From NCBI GenBank assembly GCA_902787185.1, contig CADAFP010000017.1, positions 1-39,871 on the forward strand: a stretch of DNA of 39,871 nt. Direction: 5' to 3'. This DNA comes from an uncultured Bacteroidales bacterium (GTDB taxonomy: Bacteria; Bacteroidota; Bacteroidia; Bacteroidales; Muribaculaceae). Position 1 is the stretch's first letter. Every line of letters starts with the position of its first letter. The translations under genes and the position numbers were made by a program. The notes under the pieces are model-generated. The model did no database searches. It saw only the letters and a list, made by a program, of their open reading frames with translations, and was not told the DNA's origin. Positions 18,266 to 25,691 of the stretch are shown here, piece after piece.

Positions 18266-20425
18266 TTAAAAACTAATCACCCTCACGTGAACCGGTTCAC
18301 ATGGCGTGAACGACTTGGGTAACCTCAACTGGCTCACGGTGATGACATTGTCGCCCTTGAGCAGTTTCACTCTTACCATATTACTATAGGCCAGCTCATC
18401 GCCCTCGGCTTGGTTGCCCCTTGCCAGAATCAGCGTGCCCATCGGGTGGCCATTAGCCATCACCTTGCGCACGTCGAGCGTTCCTGTCGGACGGTAACCG
18501 ATGTCCAGCAGGTAATCGCCGCCACGAGCAACACTCACATTAACCACCGCCGTGTCGCTCTCGACATTGGGGAAAAACGCTACTTGCGGTGTCAGGTGGA
18601 AACTAAGCAGGGGTTTTGACATGAACCCATTCAGATAGCTGCCAGCCACCTCTACCGAGAATTCAGTGTAGCCTTCGGTTTCGGGAAGAACAAACACCGA
18701 GTCGTTCAAATTGGATAATTCACCATTCATCGACAGACGATAGGGGGTGCCCGGCACAAAATCCACAATGCGGCCCGTGTCGTTGCTCCACACTACTGTC
18801 GGCGTCAACGGGAGGGTAATCTCGTTGCGGTGGATGGTGACCTTCTGCGTCTTGCGTTTATTCTGCTTGAGGGTGATGATGATGTGGTGATGTCCCTCGA
18901 TGTCACTGGGCAGGAAGGCACTTTCAAGCGGATTGCCATTGTCGGTGATTGAGGCGATATCGTTGCCAATGCCCTCGATGGTGAAGTCAAGCACGGCCTT
19001 GCGGTAGTTAAGGCCATTAAATGTCTTTTTCCCTGGCATCCCATCAGGAACCATAGGCTCAAACTCGATGCCCTCGGGCTTGAAACTCATACCCAAGAAT
19101 ACGCGCAGGATCATCGCCACATTGCTGGCGCTGGTACCCAACTCGTCAATGTTGATGTCCTTCAAGTGGATGCCTCGCGACTGGTAAAGCGCCTGGGCAC
19201 GGTACAAGGCACCCAAGCCTCGACGCAGGGCGTTCTCATTACCCGTATAGGCGGCAGCCATGTTCCACAGTGCCTGGGTGGTCGCCCAGGATGAATTGGC
19301 GAAATAAGGCTCCAGGGGATTATTGGTGGGATATGTGACGTTCACACCCTTGTCCGAGACAGGTGTGTTGGCAATGAGGTTCTCGGCCCGGTCATCGTCG
19401 GCAATGCCCCACAACACACTCATCGCCTGGGACGTGTTGTCGGTCGTGGGAGACTGGCGCATAAATGCCATGCCATAAAGGAAGGAACTGTAAAAGCCCT
19501 TGTCTTCGTCCCACAGATGCTGATTGATGGCATCCTTAAGGTGCTGAGCGTCGTCGTCATAGGTATTCTCAATACCCAGTTCATCGCACATTTCGCCCAA
19601 AATGGCATAGGCATGTGAGGTCAAAATATTATTTCCCAGCGACATGCAGGCAAACAGGTCGTTATAACCCATCCAGGTCATGCGTCTGACGCCAAGCGGG
19701 CGGGATGTGGTGTAGCCTGCACCATGAATCAAGCCTGTGCCGTTGTCCAGCAACACATTGCGGTTGATATTGAGCGTCTTCTCGATAACGTGTTTGCTGT
19801 AAGCCAGCCACTTGCGGTCACCAGTGGCCTTATAGACTTCCCAAGCGGCCGTTGCCCAGCCGATGTGGTCGCTCACTACAGGCCACTGACCCTCACGCTG
19901 CATGATGATGCTGTCACGGTCCACGAGCGTGCGTAATGTTGCCATCGACTGGTGAGGCTTGAGACAAGCCAAAGAGAGGAGAATGGAACAGTACAGCCGG
20001 CTGATATTGTGAGTCACATTAAAGCGCCCGTTATTGTCGATGGCATCGGCAATGCGCTCTACCGACATATTATATAAGGCGTCAATCAATGGCTGAGCAC
20101 TCTTATATTCAGGCATCATGGCAGGACGGGTCTGGCGCATACGCCACGGCCTGCCATGAGTGAACTTTACTCGCGAGGTATCCACATGACCATAAAGGCT
20201 GTCTAAGCGACCCATCGTGATATTCGTCTCGATGCGATCAGGCTTGATGGCGACAGCAAACACGGTGTCCTCAATCACGCTGTCACCTGTCAGGGTGAAT
20301 GTCTCGTTTTGCACGATCACGCGGTTACTCATCTCGCTGCGACCATGGCAACCAGACAACAAACCAATGCTTACGGCAATTACCGCAAGCGTCACCGCAA
20401 TGCTTTGCATCCTGTTATGCTTCAT
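18266..20425 (-). CDS. Six-hairpin glycosidase-like lipoprotein
   Basis: A 719-residue lipoprotein: the N-terminus ends in GLLSGC (Cys26). The middle (about 110-440) has the helical rhythm and the aromatic/GNE-rich loops of (alpha/alpha)6 six-hairpin glycosidases, for example GQWPVVSDHIGWATAAW and NSSWATTQALWNMAAAYTG, and is followed by beta-sandwich segments. The exact GH family is unclear; alpha-L-rhamnosidase- or glucosidase-like families are possible. Probably acts on glycans at the cell surface or in the periplasm. The start may be the ATG at 20425 or the internal one at 20410: the promoter at 20433 leaves almost no leader for the first. The tricorn gene follows 36 nt downstream. The third repeat array is immediately upstream. 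Confidence 0.7.
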   Translation of the reverse strand: MKHNRMQSIAVTLAVIAVSIGLLSGCHGRSEMSNRVIVQNETFTLTGDSVIEDTVFAVAIKPDRIETNITMGRLDSLYGHVDTSRVKFTHGRPWRMRQTRPAMMPEYKSAQPLIDALYNMSVERIADAIDNNGRFNVTHNISRLYCSILLSLACLKPHQSMATLRTLVDRDSIIMQREGQWPVVSDHIGWATAAWEVYKATGDRKWLAYSKHVIEKTLNINRNVLLDNGTGLIHGAGYTTSRPLGVRRMTWMGYNDLFACMSLGNNILTSHAYAILGEMCDELGIENTYDDDAQHLKDAINQHLWDEDKGFYSSFLYGMAFMRQSPTTDNTSQAMSVLWGIADDDRAENLIANTPVSDKGVNVTYPTNNPLEPYFANSSWATTQALWNMAAAYTGNENALRRGLGALYRAQALYQSRGIHLKDINIDELGTSASNVAMILRVFLGMSFKPEGIEFEPMVPDGMPGKKTFNGLNYRKAVLDFTIEGIGNDIASITDNGNPLESAFLPSDIEGHHHIIITLKQNKRKTQKVTIHRNEITLPLTPTVVWSNDTGRIVDFVPGTPYRLSMNGELSNLNDSVFVLPETEGYTEFSVEVAGSYLNGFMSKPLLSFHLTPQVAFFPNVESDTAVVNVSVARGGDYLLDIGYRPTGTLDVRKVMANGHPMGTLILARGNQAEGDELAYSNMVRVKLLKGDNVITVSQLRLPKSFTPCEPVHVRVISF

Positions 20426-20432
20426 TCACTGC

Positions 20433-20463
20433 AAAGGTAGTGCAAGCCGAGCGGAAAACAAAA
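20433..20463 (-). promoter_or_regulatory. Candidate promoter of the glycosidase-tricorn unit at the repeat edge
   Basis: Minus strand: TTTG (20460-20463) inside the repeat, 19 nt of repeat head as spacer, then TACCTTTG (20433-20440) just outside it. All boxes are exact. The predicted transcript start is close to 20427, only a few bases from the ATG at 20425. Confidence 0.65.
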
Positions 20464-20694
20464 GAATTTATTCTTTTTTTTCCCGAGGCGCCGCCTACCT
20501 TGCCCGAGCAAAGCGAGGGAACGGGTGCAAGCCGAGCGGAAAACAAAAGAATTTATTCTTTTTTTTCCCAAGGCGCCGCCTACCTTGCCCGAGCAAAGCG
20601 AGGGAACGGGTGCAAGCCGAGCGGAAAACAAAAGATTTTATTCTTTTTTTTCCCAAGGCGCCGCCTACCTTGCCTGAGCAAAGCGAGGGCAAGA
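20441..20694 (+). repeat. Tandem repeat array, locus 3 (three units, period 85)
   Basis: Units start with GTGCAAGCCGAGCGGAAAAC at 20441, 20526 and 20611. Each has an AAAGAATTTATTCTTT dyad (one base changed in unit 3), a T-run, a GCGCCGCCTACCTTGCC block and a CGAGCAAAGCGAGGG tail. The first two units differ by one base or so, so duplication is recent. Head and GCCGCC block are shared with loci 1 and 2; the extra tail is unique to this locus. In the last unit CTTGCC and GGCAAG can pair. Confidence 0.9.
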
Positions 20695-20888
20695 CAAACA
20701 AATTGGCATGTTTTCATGACAGATGACTACTTATATTAGCAATATTTTACAAAGAATAGTGGTTTGGCACATTCATTGCATTTAGGATTGTGACAAGAAC
20801 TGACAGCGGATTATAGCTGCCAAGTATGACAATGGTTTGTTTTTAACCCATTGATAAAGAGAATAGTAATAAGTGTTTTATTTAACGT

Positions 20889-21014
20889 ATGATTATGGAA
20901 AAGTCAGTTTACAACAACCCCACAATGACAACACGTCAGCTCCCACCACATGCCTATCATCCTAATCCTTCGCTCGATTGTCACCGCCGAGCCTACATTG
21001 CTTATCCCAAGTGA
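20889..21014 (+). CDS. Possible small protein (41 residues)
   Basis: An ATG-started frame of 41 codons beginning MIMEKSVYNN and ending AYIAYPK, with a Pro/His-rich centre (QLPPHAYHPNP). It lies alone in a 695-nt intergenic region and stops 8 nt before a strong hairpin. I do not recognise it. There is no Shine-Dalgarno site, and I found no convincing promoter, so it could be chance. The remainder of the gap between 20700 and 20888 shows nothing I can name. Confidence 0.25.
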   Translation: MIMEKSVYNNPTMTTRQLPPHAYHPNPSLDCHRRAYIAYPK

Positions 21015-21060
21015 ATAAAAGACTGTAGGCGACAGCCGTTCTCAGCCTGTCGCCTACAGT
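21014..21060 (-). terminator. Strong hairpin terminator after the nfn operon
   Basis: A perfect stem, ACTGTAGGCGACAG (21022-21035) with CTGTCGCCTACAGT (21047-21060), and an 11-nt loop. On the minus strand it is followed by CTTTTATT. It lies about 60 nt after the nfnB stop. It may also end plus-strand transcripts of the small frame before it. Confidence 0.8.
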
Positions 21061-21120
21061 AATATACGGGTTAGGATAGGAGAGCGGTCAATGCGTCACG
21101 CTCCCTTGATTCCCTCTTGA

Positions 21121-22581
21121 TTATGCTTTGGTCAATGCCTCGGCCATGTTCAGAGCGGCACGACGGCCGTCACCCATGGCGAGGATTACGGTAGCACCAC
21201 CACGCACGATGTCACCACCGGCATAGAGGTCGCCAACCGACGACTGCATGGTCTCCTCGTTGACAACGATGGTATTGCGCTTGCTGATGTCCAATCCGGG
21301 AATCGAGCGGGGCACGAGCTGATTGGGTGATACGCCGACGGCAACAATCACCAGGTCAACGGGGATTTCCTCGATGGCGCCCTCGATGGGCACAGGGCTG
21401 CGGCGGCCCGAAGCATCGGGTTCGCCCAGTTCCATCTTCTGCACGCGCATGGCAACCACGCGGCCCTTGTCGTCACCGATATACTCGATGGGGTTGTGCA
21501 ACGTCTTGAACTCAACGCCTTCCTCCTTGGCATGGCCTACCTCCTCACGACGGGCGGGCATCTCCTCCTCGCTGCGGCGATAAATGAGGATGACGCGCTC
21601 GGTACCCATGCGCAACGCGGTGCGGGTGGAGTCCATAGCGGTGTTACCACCACCGATAACAGCGATGGTTTTGCCACGCAGCACGGGAGTATCACCGCCG
21701 CGGCCGGCTTCCATCAGGTTGATGCGGGTGAGGTATTCATTGCTCGACATGATGCCGTTGAGGTTCTCGCCAGGGATATTCATAAAGCGCGGGAAACCTG
21801 CGCCAGAACCCACAAACACACCCTTAAAGCCCATCTCATGCAGGTCATCATAGGTGATGGTCTTGCCCACGAGGCAGTCCTTGACAAACTCAACGCCCAT
21901 CTTCCTCAAGCCCTCGATCTCGTAATCAACGATGTTGTTGGGCAAACGGAACTCGGGGATACCATACTTCAACACGCCACCAATCTCGTGCAGTGCCTCA
22001 AAGACGGTCACGCTGAAACCCTTCTTGGCCATGTCACCAGCAAACGAAAGTCCCGAGGGGCCACTGCCGATAACAGCGACCTTAATGCCATTGGCGGGAG
22101 CCATAGCGGGAACCTCCTGAGGCAGATTGTTACGCTGCCAGTCGGCGGCAAAGCGCTCCAGATAGCCGATAGCCACAGCGGGGTGACCCATCTTGGTGTG
22201 GATGCAGCGCGACTCGCACTGCTTCTCCTGCGGGCACACACGGCCGCACACGGCGGGCAGTGAGCTGGTTTCCTTGAGGGTTGCGGCGGCCTCGCCGAAC
22301 TCACCACGCTCGATGTTCTTGATGAATTTGGGGATATTGATGTTCACGGGGCAACCGGTGACACACTGCGGGTTAGCGCAGTCCAGGCAGCGGCTGGCCT
22401 CAACAACGGCCTGCTCAGCGCTGATGCCCTGGTTCACCTCCTCGTTGCAGGTGATGCGATATTTGGGGTCGAGCTGCGGCATCTCCACGCGGGGGATAGC
22501 GGTGCGCTCCTTGGGAGTCTTAGAGTTGCGCAAGTCGATGCGCCACTGTTCGTTACGCGATTCCATATTATTCTGTTCCAT
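21121..22581 (-). CDS. nfnB: NADPH-binding flavoprotein, NfnB / glutamate synthase small subunit type
   Basis: A 486-residue iron-sulfur flavoprotein of the GltD family. Cysteines for two [4Fe-4S] clusters are at 45, 65, 68, 73, 77 and 112, 116, 122, 126. The FAD-binding VIGSGPSGL starts near 171 and the NADPH-binding IGGGNTAMDST near 310. No glutamate synthase large subunit is adjacent; instead an NfnA-like partner precedes it by 72 nt. That pairing fits NfnAB, the ferredoxin-dependent NADH:NADP+ oxidoreductase that bifurcates electrons, with NfnB as the large subunit. A glutamate synthase small subunit acting with a distant partner is the alternative. Confidence 0.85.
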   Translation of the reverse strand: MEQNNMESRNEQWRIDLRNSKTPKERTAIPRVEMPQLDPKYRITCNEEVNQGISAEQAVVEASRCLDCANPQCVTGCPVNINIPKFIKNIERGEFGEAAATLKETSSLPAVCGRVCPQEKQCESRCIHTKMGHPAVAIGYLERFAADWQRNNLPQEVPAMAPANGIKVAVIGSGPSGLSFAGDMAKKGFSVTVFEALHEIGGVLKYGIPEFRLPNNIVDYEIEGLRKMGVEFVKDCLVGKTITYDDLHEMGFKGVFVGSGAGFPRFMNIPGENLNGIMSSNEYLTRINLMEAGRGGDTPVLRGKTIAVIGGGNTAMDSTRTALRMGTERVILIYRRSEEEMPARREEVGHAKEEGVEFKTLHNPIEYIGDDKGRVVAMRVQKMELGEPDASGRRSPVPIEGAIEEIPVDLVIVAVGVSPNQLVPRSIPGLDISKRNTIVVNEETMQSSVGDLYAGGDIVRGGATVILAMGDGRRAALNMAEALTKA

Positions 22582-22608
22582 TTTTATTCTTATCGTTTTA
22601 AGTTTTAG

Positions 22609-22653
22609 TCAATAACTGTTAACCATTAACTATTAACTGTTAACTATTAACTG
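22609..22653 (-). repeat. Post-stop word repeat, nfnA-nfnB spacer
   Basis: Right after the nfnA stop codon the minus strand alternates GTTAACA and GTTAATA words for about 45 nt with a 14-nt period. It is the clearest of the spacer repeats in this window. Confidence 0.7.
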
Positions 22654-23436
22654 TTACTGCGCCCCTTTTAAGCGCATCATCAACTCATCAAAATCAATCT
22701 CATGGGCATTGAACTCGGGACCCTCGACACACACAAAGCGCGTCTTGCCTCCCACAGTCACGCGGCAAGCGCCGCACATGCCGGTTCCGTCAACCATGAT
22801 GGCATTGAGCGAAGCCTCGGTGGGCACCTCATATTTCTTGGTCAACAGGGCACAGAACTTCATCATGATGGCGGGACCGATGGTCACGCAGTAGTCCACA
22901 TGCTCACGCTTGAGCACCTCTTCCATACCGACTGTGACAACACCCTGGTTGCCATAGCTACCGTCATCGGTCATGATAATGACCTCGTCGCTCGATGCGC
23001 GCACCTCATCCTCAAGGATGATGAGATCCTTGGTGCGGCCTGCCAGCACGCTGATAACGCGGTTGCCGGCCTCTTTCATGGCACGGATGATGGGGAGTAG
23101 GGGAGCGGTACCTACGCCACCACCGGCGCACAGCACGGTACCATACTTCTCGATGTGAGTGGCCTGACCCAGGGGACCCACCACGTCATGCAGGAACTCA
23201 CCCGGCTCCAGAGCGCAAATCTTGCGGGTGCTGTCGCCCACACTCTGGATGACCAGCGTGATGGTGCCGGCCTTGGGGTCGCTGTCGGCGATGGTCAAGG
23301 GAATACGTTCTCCTTTTTCGCCGCAACGCACGATCACAAAGTGACCTGCACGGCGTGCCTTGGCGATGAGGGGAGCCTCAACGACAAGCTTAGTCACGTT
23401 AGCAGAAAACTGCTCTTTACTAATGACTTTGTTCAT
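22654..23436 (-). CDS. nfnA: NfnA-like FAD/NAD-binding subunit (DHOD electron-transfer/sulfide dehydrogenase family)
   Basis: A 260-residue ferredoxin-reductase-type protein. An N-terminal FAD barrel (residues about 1-95, with IPLTIADSD) and a C-terminal NAD domain (CAGGGVGTAPLLPI at 103-116) are evident. The end carries Cys221, Cys224 and Cys236 with Asp216 close before. A three-Cys, one-Asp [2Fe-2S] site is what I recall for NfnA subunits, but PyrK-type proteins are related. The protein would take electrons from or to NADH and pass them to its NfnB partner. It lies between the flavodiiron gene (82 nt) and nfnB (72 nt). Confidence 0.85.
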   Translation of the reverse strand: MNKVISKEQFSANVTKLVVEAPLIAKARRAGHFVIVRCGEKGERIPLTIADSDPKAGTITLVIQSVGDSTRKICALEPGEFLHDVVGPLGQATHIEKYGTVLCAGGGVGTAPLLPIIRAMKEAGNRVISVLAGRTKDLIILEDEVRASSDEVIIMTDDGSYGNQGVVTVGMEEVLKREHVDYCVTIGPAIMMKFCALLTKKYEVPTEASLNAIMVDGTGMCGACRVTVGGKTRFVCVEGPEFNAHEIDFDELMMRLKGAQ

Positions 23437-23496
23437 TGTTTGTCTTTTAGTTATTAGTTGATATGATGTTAAATATAATTTCTGTTTTTATTAACC

Positions 23497-23515
23497 TCTA
23501 TAGTCTCTATAGCAT
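23497..23515 (-). repeat. Post-stop word repeat, fprA-nfnA spacer
   Basis: Four nucleotides after the flavodiiron gene stop the minus strand contains CTATAGAG twice, separated by one base. Same position as the other spacer repeats. Confidence 0.4.
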
Positions 23516-23518
23516 CTA

Positions 23519-24706
23519 TCACAATGCAGCGGCAAACGCTTTACCGAACTCGCGGCACTGTGCCAGATTGTCCTGCTCGGGAACCCACTGGGCTCGGATG
23601 CCGTCGTTAACTGTCTCGATACCTGCAGCCTTGAGGTGTTCGGTAATGAGCTTGGCGGCCTCACCGCTCCAGCCGTAGCTGCCAAAGGCGGCGCCTTTCT
23701 TTTTCTTCAGTTTCATGCCCTTGAGCATCTCCAGGATGCCGGCGATGGCATAGCTGTAGCCGTTGTTGATGGTGGGAGAGCCCACGAGCACGGCACGAGA
23801 GTGGAACACCTCGGTGAGGATGTCATTTTTGTCATTCAGGGCAGCATTGTAGATTTTGACGGTCGTCGTGGGCGACTGCTCGCGGATGCCGTCGGCAATG
23901 GCCTGTGCCATCAGGCGGGTGCTCTGCCACATCGTGTCATAGACGATGGTCACCTGATCCTCCTGGTAGTTGTCGCTCCACTGCAAATATTTCTCGATAA
24001 TCAGCCCGGGGTTATTGCGCCAGATGATGCCATGGCTGGGGCAAATCATCTTCAGCGGCAGGTTCATCCCCACGACTTCTTTCACCTTGCGATTGCAAAG
24101 GGGACTGAAAGGAGCGATGATGTTGGCATAATACTTCTCGGCTTCCTGCAGCACCTCGGCCATGCACACCTGGTCATCATAGAGCGACTCGGTGGCATAG
24201 TGCTGTCCGAATCCGTCGTTGCTGAACAGGATTTCCTCGCCGCTCAGGTAGCAGAACATCGTGTCGGGCCAGTGCAGCATGGTAGCCTCGATAAAGGTCA
24301 ACGTGGTGTCGCCCAGCTCCAGCTTGTCACCCGTCTTGACGTTGACAAAGTTCCAGTCCTGATGGTAGTGGCCGCGAATGATGGCCTCGCCCTTGGCGGT
24401 GCAGTAGATGGGCGTGTCGGGAATTTCGCGCATGAGGTCAACGAGAGCGCCGCTGTGGTCTATCTCGTTGTGACACATCACGATATAGTCAATCTTGTTG
24501 AGGTCAATCTCCTTCTTCAAGTTAGCCACAAACTCACGGCTGTAGGGCAGCCATGACGTGTCGATGAGCACGTTTTTCTTGTCACGAATCAAGTAGGAAT
24601 TGTAGCTTGAGCCACGGTGAGTGGACAACTCGTCGCCATGGAAGGTCTTCAGTTCCCAGTCCACTTTACCTACCCAAGTCACTCTCTCGGTCAGTTTTTT
24701 ACCCAT
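23519..24706 (-). CDS. A-type flavoprotein / flavodiiron protein (FprA family)
   Basis: A 395-residue flavodiiron protein. Such enzymes reduce O2 to water or NO to N2O in anaerobes. The metallo-beta-lactamase domain (1-245) shows the diiron motif HNEIDH (His79, Glu81, Asp83, His84), then His in MLHWPDTMFCY, Asp in FSNDGFGQHY and His in CPSHGIIWR. The flavodoxin domain (about 250-395) begins VTIVYDTMWQSTRLMA and has the VLVGSPTINNGYSYA loop. No rubredoxin domain is fused. Its place upstream of nfnA and nfnB suggests that the three genes form one redox unit, with the transhydrogenase balancing NAD(P)H and ferredoxin. A TACCTTTG box lies upstream. Confidence 0.93.
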   Translation of the reverse strand: MGKKLTERVTWVGKVDWELKTFHGDELSTHRGSSYNSYLIRDKKNVLIDTSWLPYSREFVANLKKEIDLNKIDYIVMCHNEIDHSGALVDLMREIPDTPIYCTAKGEAIIRGHYHQDWNFVNVKTGDKLELGDTTLTFIEATMLHWPDTMFCYLSGEEILFSNDGFGQHYATESLYDDQVCMAEVLQEAEKYYANIIAPFSPLCNRKVKEVVGMNLPLKMICPSHGIIWRNNPGLIIEKYLQWSDNYQEDQVTIVYDTMWQSTRLMAQAIADGIREQSPTTTVKIYNAALNDKNDILTEVFHSRAVLVGSPTINNGYSYAIAGILEMLKGMKLKKKKGAAFGSYGWSGEAAKLITEHLKAAGIETVNDGIRAQWVPEQDNLAQCREFGKAFAAAL

Positions 24707-24753
24707 TTGTCTGTAGTATAGTCAGTTAATAAGTTGATTTCCAAAATATCCCG

Positions 24754-24761
24754 CAAAGGTA
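24754..24761 (-). promoter_or_regulatory. Candidate -7 box of the flavodiiron-nfn operon
   Basis: Minus strand TACCTTTG, exact match to TAnnTTTG, 47 nt before the flavodiiron start. A -33 TTTG is not seen at the expected distance. Confidence 0.45.
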
Positions 24762-25307
24762 CTGCTTTTTATTCACAATGGCCTAAAAAATCCAATATTT
24801 TTCTTTTTAATTATGTGTGTTCATGGCCTTGTCGTCTAAAATCAAATCAAAAACTCAAAAAAACTCAATGGAACACAACTACAGTGGAATTTCATTCACA
24901 ATAAGTACCCTGTGTTAAACAATATTAATGCTTCCGCTTGAATAATTCAGTTTTATATAAAAACTGCTTCTGTATTTCTTATGCATTAGGATTTGATTGC
25001 TTCACTATTATAGCCACATTGTCGTGCCACACTGAGTAAGGCGACACAAGGTTAATGTGAGTTATAGAAAGTGGGGGCATGACAGTTTACCTTCAGATCG
25101 CAATTCTTCTTAAAGCGCTTCGAACTCTTGCCTAAGGTGTAACTCTCTAGCCTGCTTTCGTTCTTTGGCCTTTCGTAATACAACGATGGCCTCCTCGTGC
25201 GACGCGAACAAAATATCCGTGCCATAATATCAGATCTATCTTGTATTTCTTGATTACAAAAATAAATAATGCTTTTTTAAAAATACAATAAAAAAAGCAT
25301 CAGATCC
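24762..25307. other. Intergenic region without a convincing gene
   Basis: AT-rich spacer between the flavodiiron gene and the RNA candidate. It contains only the possible coding remnant at 25110-25229 and an AT dyad (ATGCTTTTTT at 25269-25278 with its complement at 25291-25300). No tRNA, array or insertion-sequence end was seen. Confidence 0.5.
25110..25229 (-). pseudogene. Possible C-terminal gene remnant
   Basis: An open frame of about 38 codons without start, ending LRQEFEAL and stop. It reads as a charged amphipathic helix (EEAIVVLRKAKERKQARELH), unlike random AT-rich sequence. The upstream codons are interrupted by a stop; a one-base shift would continue the frame into KKYKIDLIL. It may be the decayed end of a lost gene, of unknown family. 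Evidence is weak. Confidence 0.25.
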
Positions 25308-25339
25308 TTTTGAAATGTAAAACTAATATCGTAATTTTG
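25308..25339 (+). promoter_or_regulatory. Promoter of the RNA candidate
   Basis: TTTTG (25308-25312), 19 nt, TAATTTTG (25332-25339): a complete Bacteroidetes promoter pair. The transcript should begin near 25345. No reading frame follows for over 300 nt. Confidence 0.7.
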
Positions 25340-25344
25340 CAGCG

Positions 25345-25647
25345 ATTCAGTTTGCCCTTTTGGGGCAATCGGAGTCAAGACATTTTGTAAAAGGACGTTA
25401 CTACGACGTTTATCTTCGGTCTTCGAACTTCGCAACTTTGAACCATTCCCGAAGGAACGGCAACAGCAACGTCCATGTTGGGCGTATTATACCCACTGGC
25501 TTCATTTTTTGATGTTGCTGGTCAAGTTATAATACCGCACGGCGTGGGCTAACTGCGTTGCTTACCTTGGAATGGAGGCAGCGAAGGCCCGAAGGCGAGG
25601 TAAGCTGACAAGTACAGCGACCCACGTCTTTTGTTTTTTTATACCGT
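25345..25647 (+). ncRNA. Structured RNA candidate, about 300 nt
   Basis: The segment has a strong promoter, no credible reading frame, higher GC than its surroundings and many local complementarities: TTGCCC with GGGCAA (loop TTTTG) near 25352; CCATTCC with GGAACGG closed by CGAA at about 25443; CAGCAACGTC with GATGTTGCTG (one G-U pair) enclosing a GGG/CCC hairpin at about 25463-25520; GCTTACCT with AGGTAAGC at 25559-25614; and CGTGGG with CCCACG at 25542-25626, followed by TCTTTTGTTTTTTT as a terminator. I see no RNase P, tmRNA or SRP signature. A 6S-type or Bacteroidales-specific RNA is possible, as is a leader of the gene at 25692. Confidence 0.6.
25618..25647 (+). terminator. Terminator of the RNA candidate
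   Basis: The closing arm CCCACG (25621-25626) is followed at once by TCTTTTGTTTTTTT. The pairing arm is CGTGGG, about 75 nt upstream, so the stem holds an inner hairpin domain. Confidence 0.55.
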
Positions 25648-25691
25648 GTTGAATCAGAGGCCGCAATAAGCACACCAACAGAATTGCAGTT

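Noticed and set aside
20441-20694. Regular 85-bp repeats as a CRISPR array
   Set aside because: The units are continuous tandem copies without variable spacers, and no cas gene is near.
20217-20739. Plus-strand and minus-strand frames through locus 3 with repeated KPSGKQK or GKKKNKFF-like segments
   Set aside because: They only translate the tandem repeat and run across the glycosidase start; no start signal or protein-like composition.
25345-25647. RNase P RNA, tmRNA or SRP RNA
   Set aside because: The conserved GAGGAAAGTCC core, tRNA-like ends and the GGAA/AGCAGCC apical pattern are all missing.
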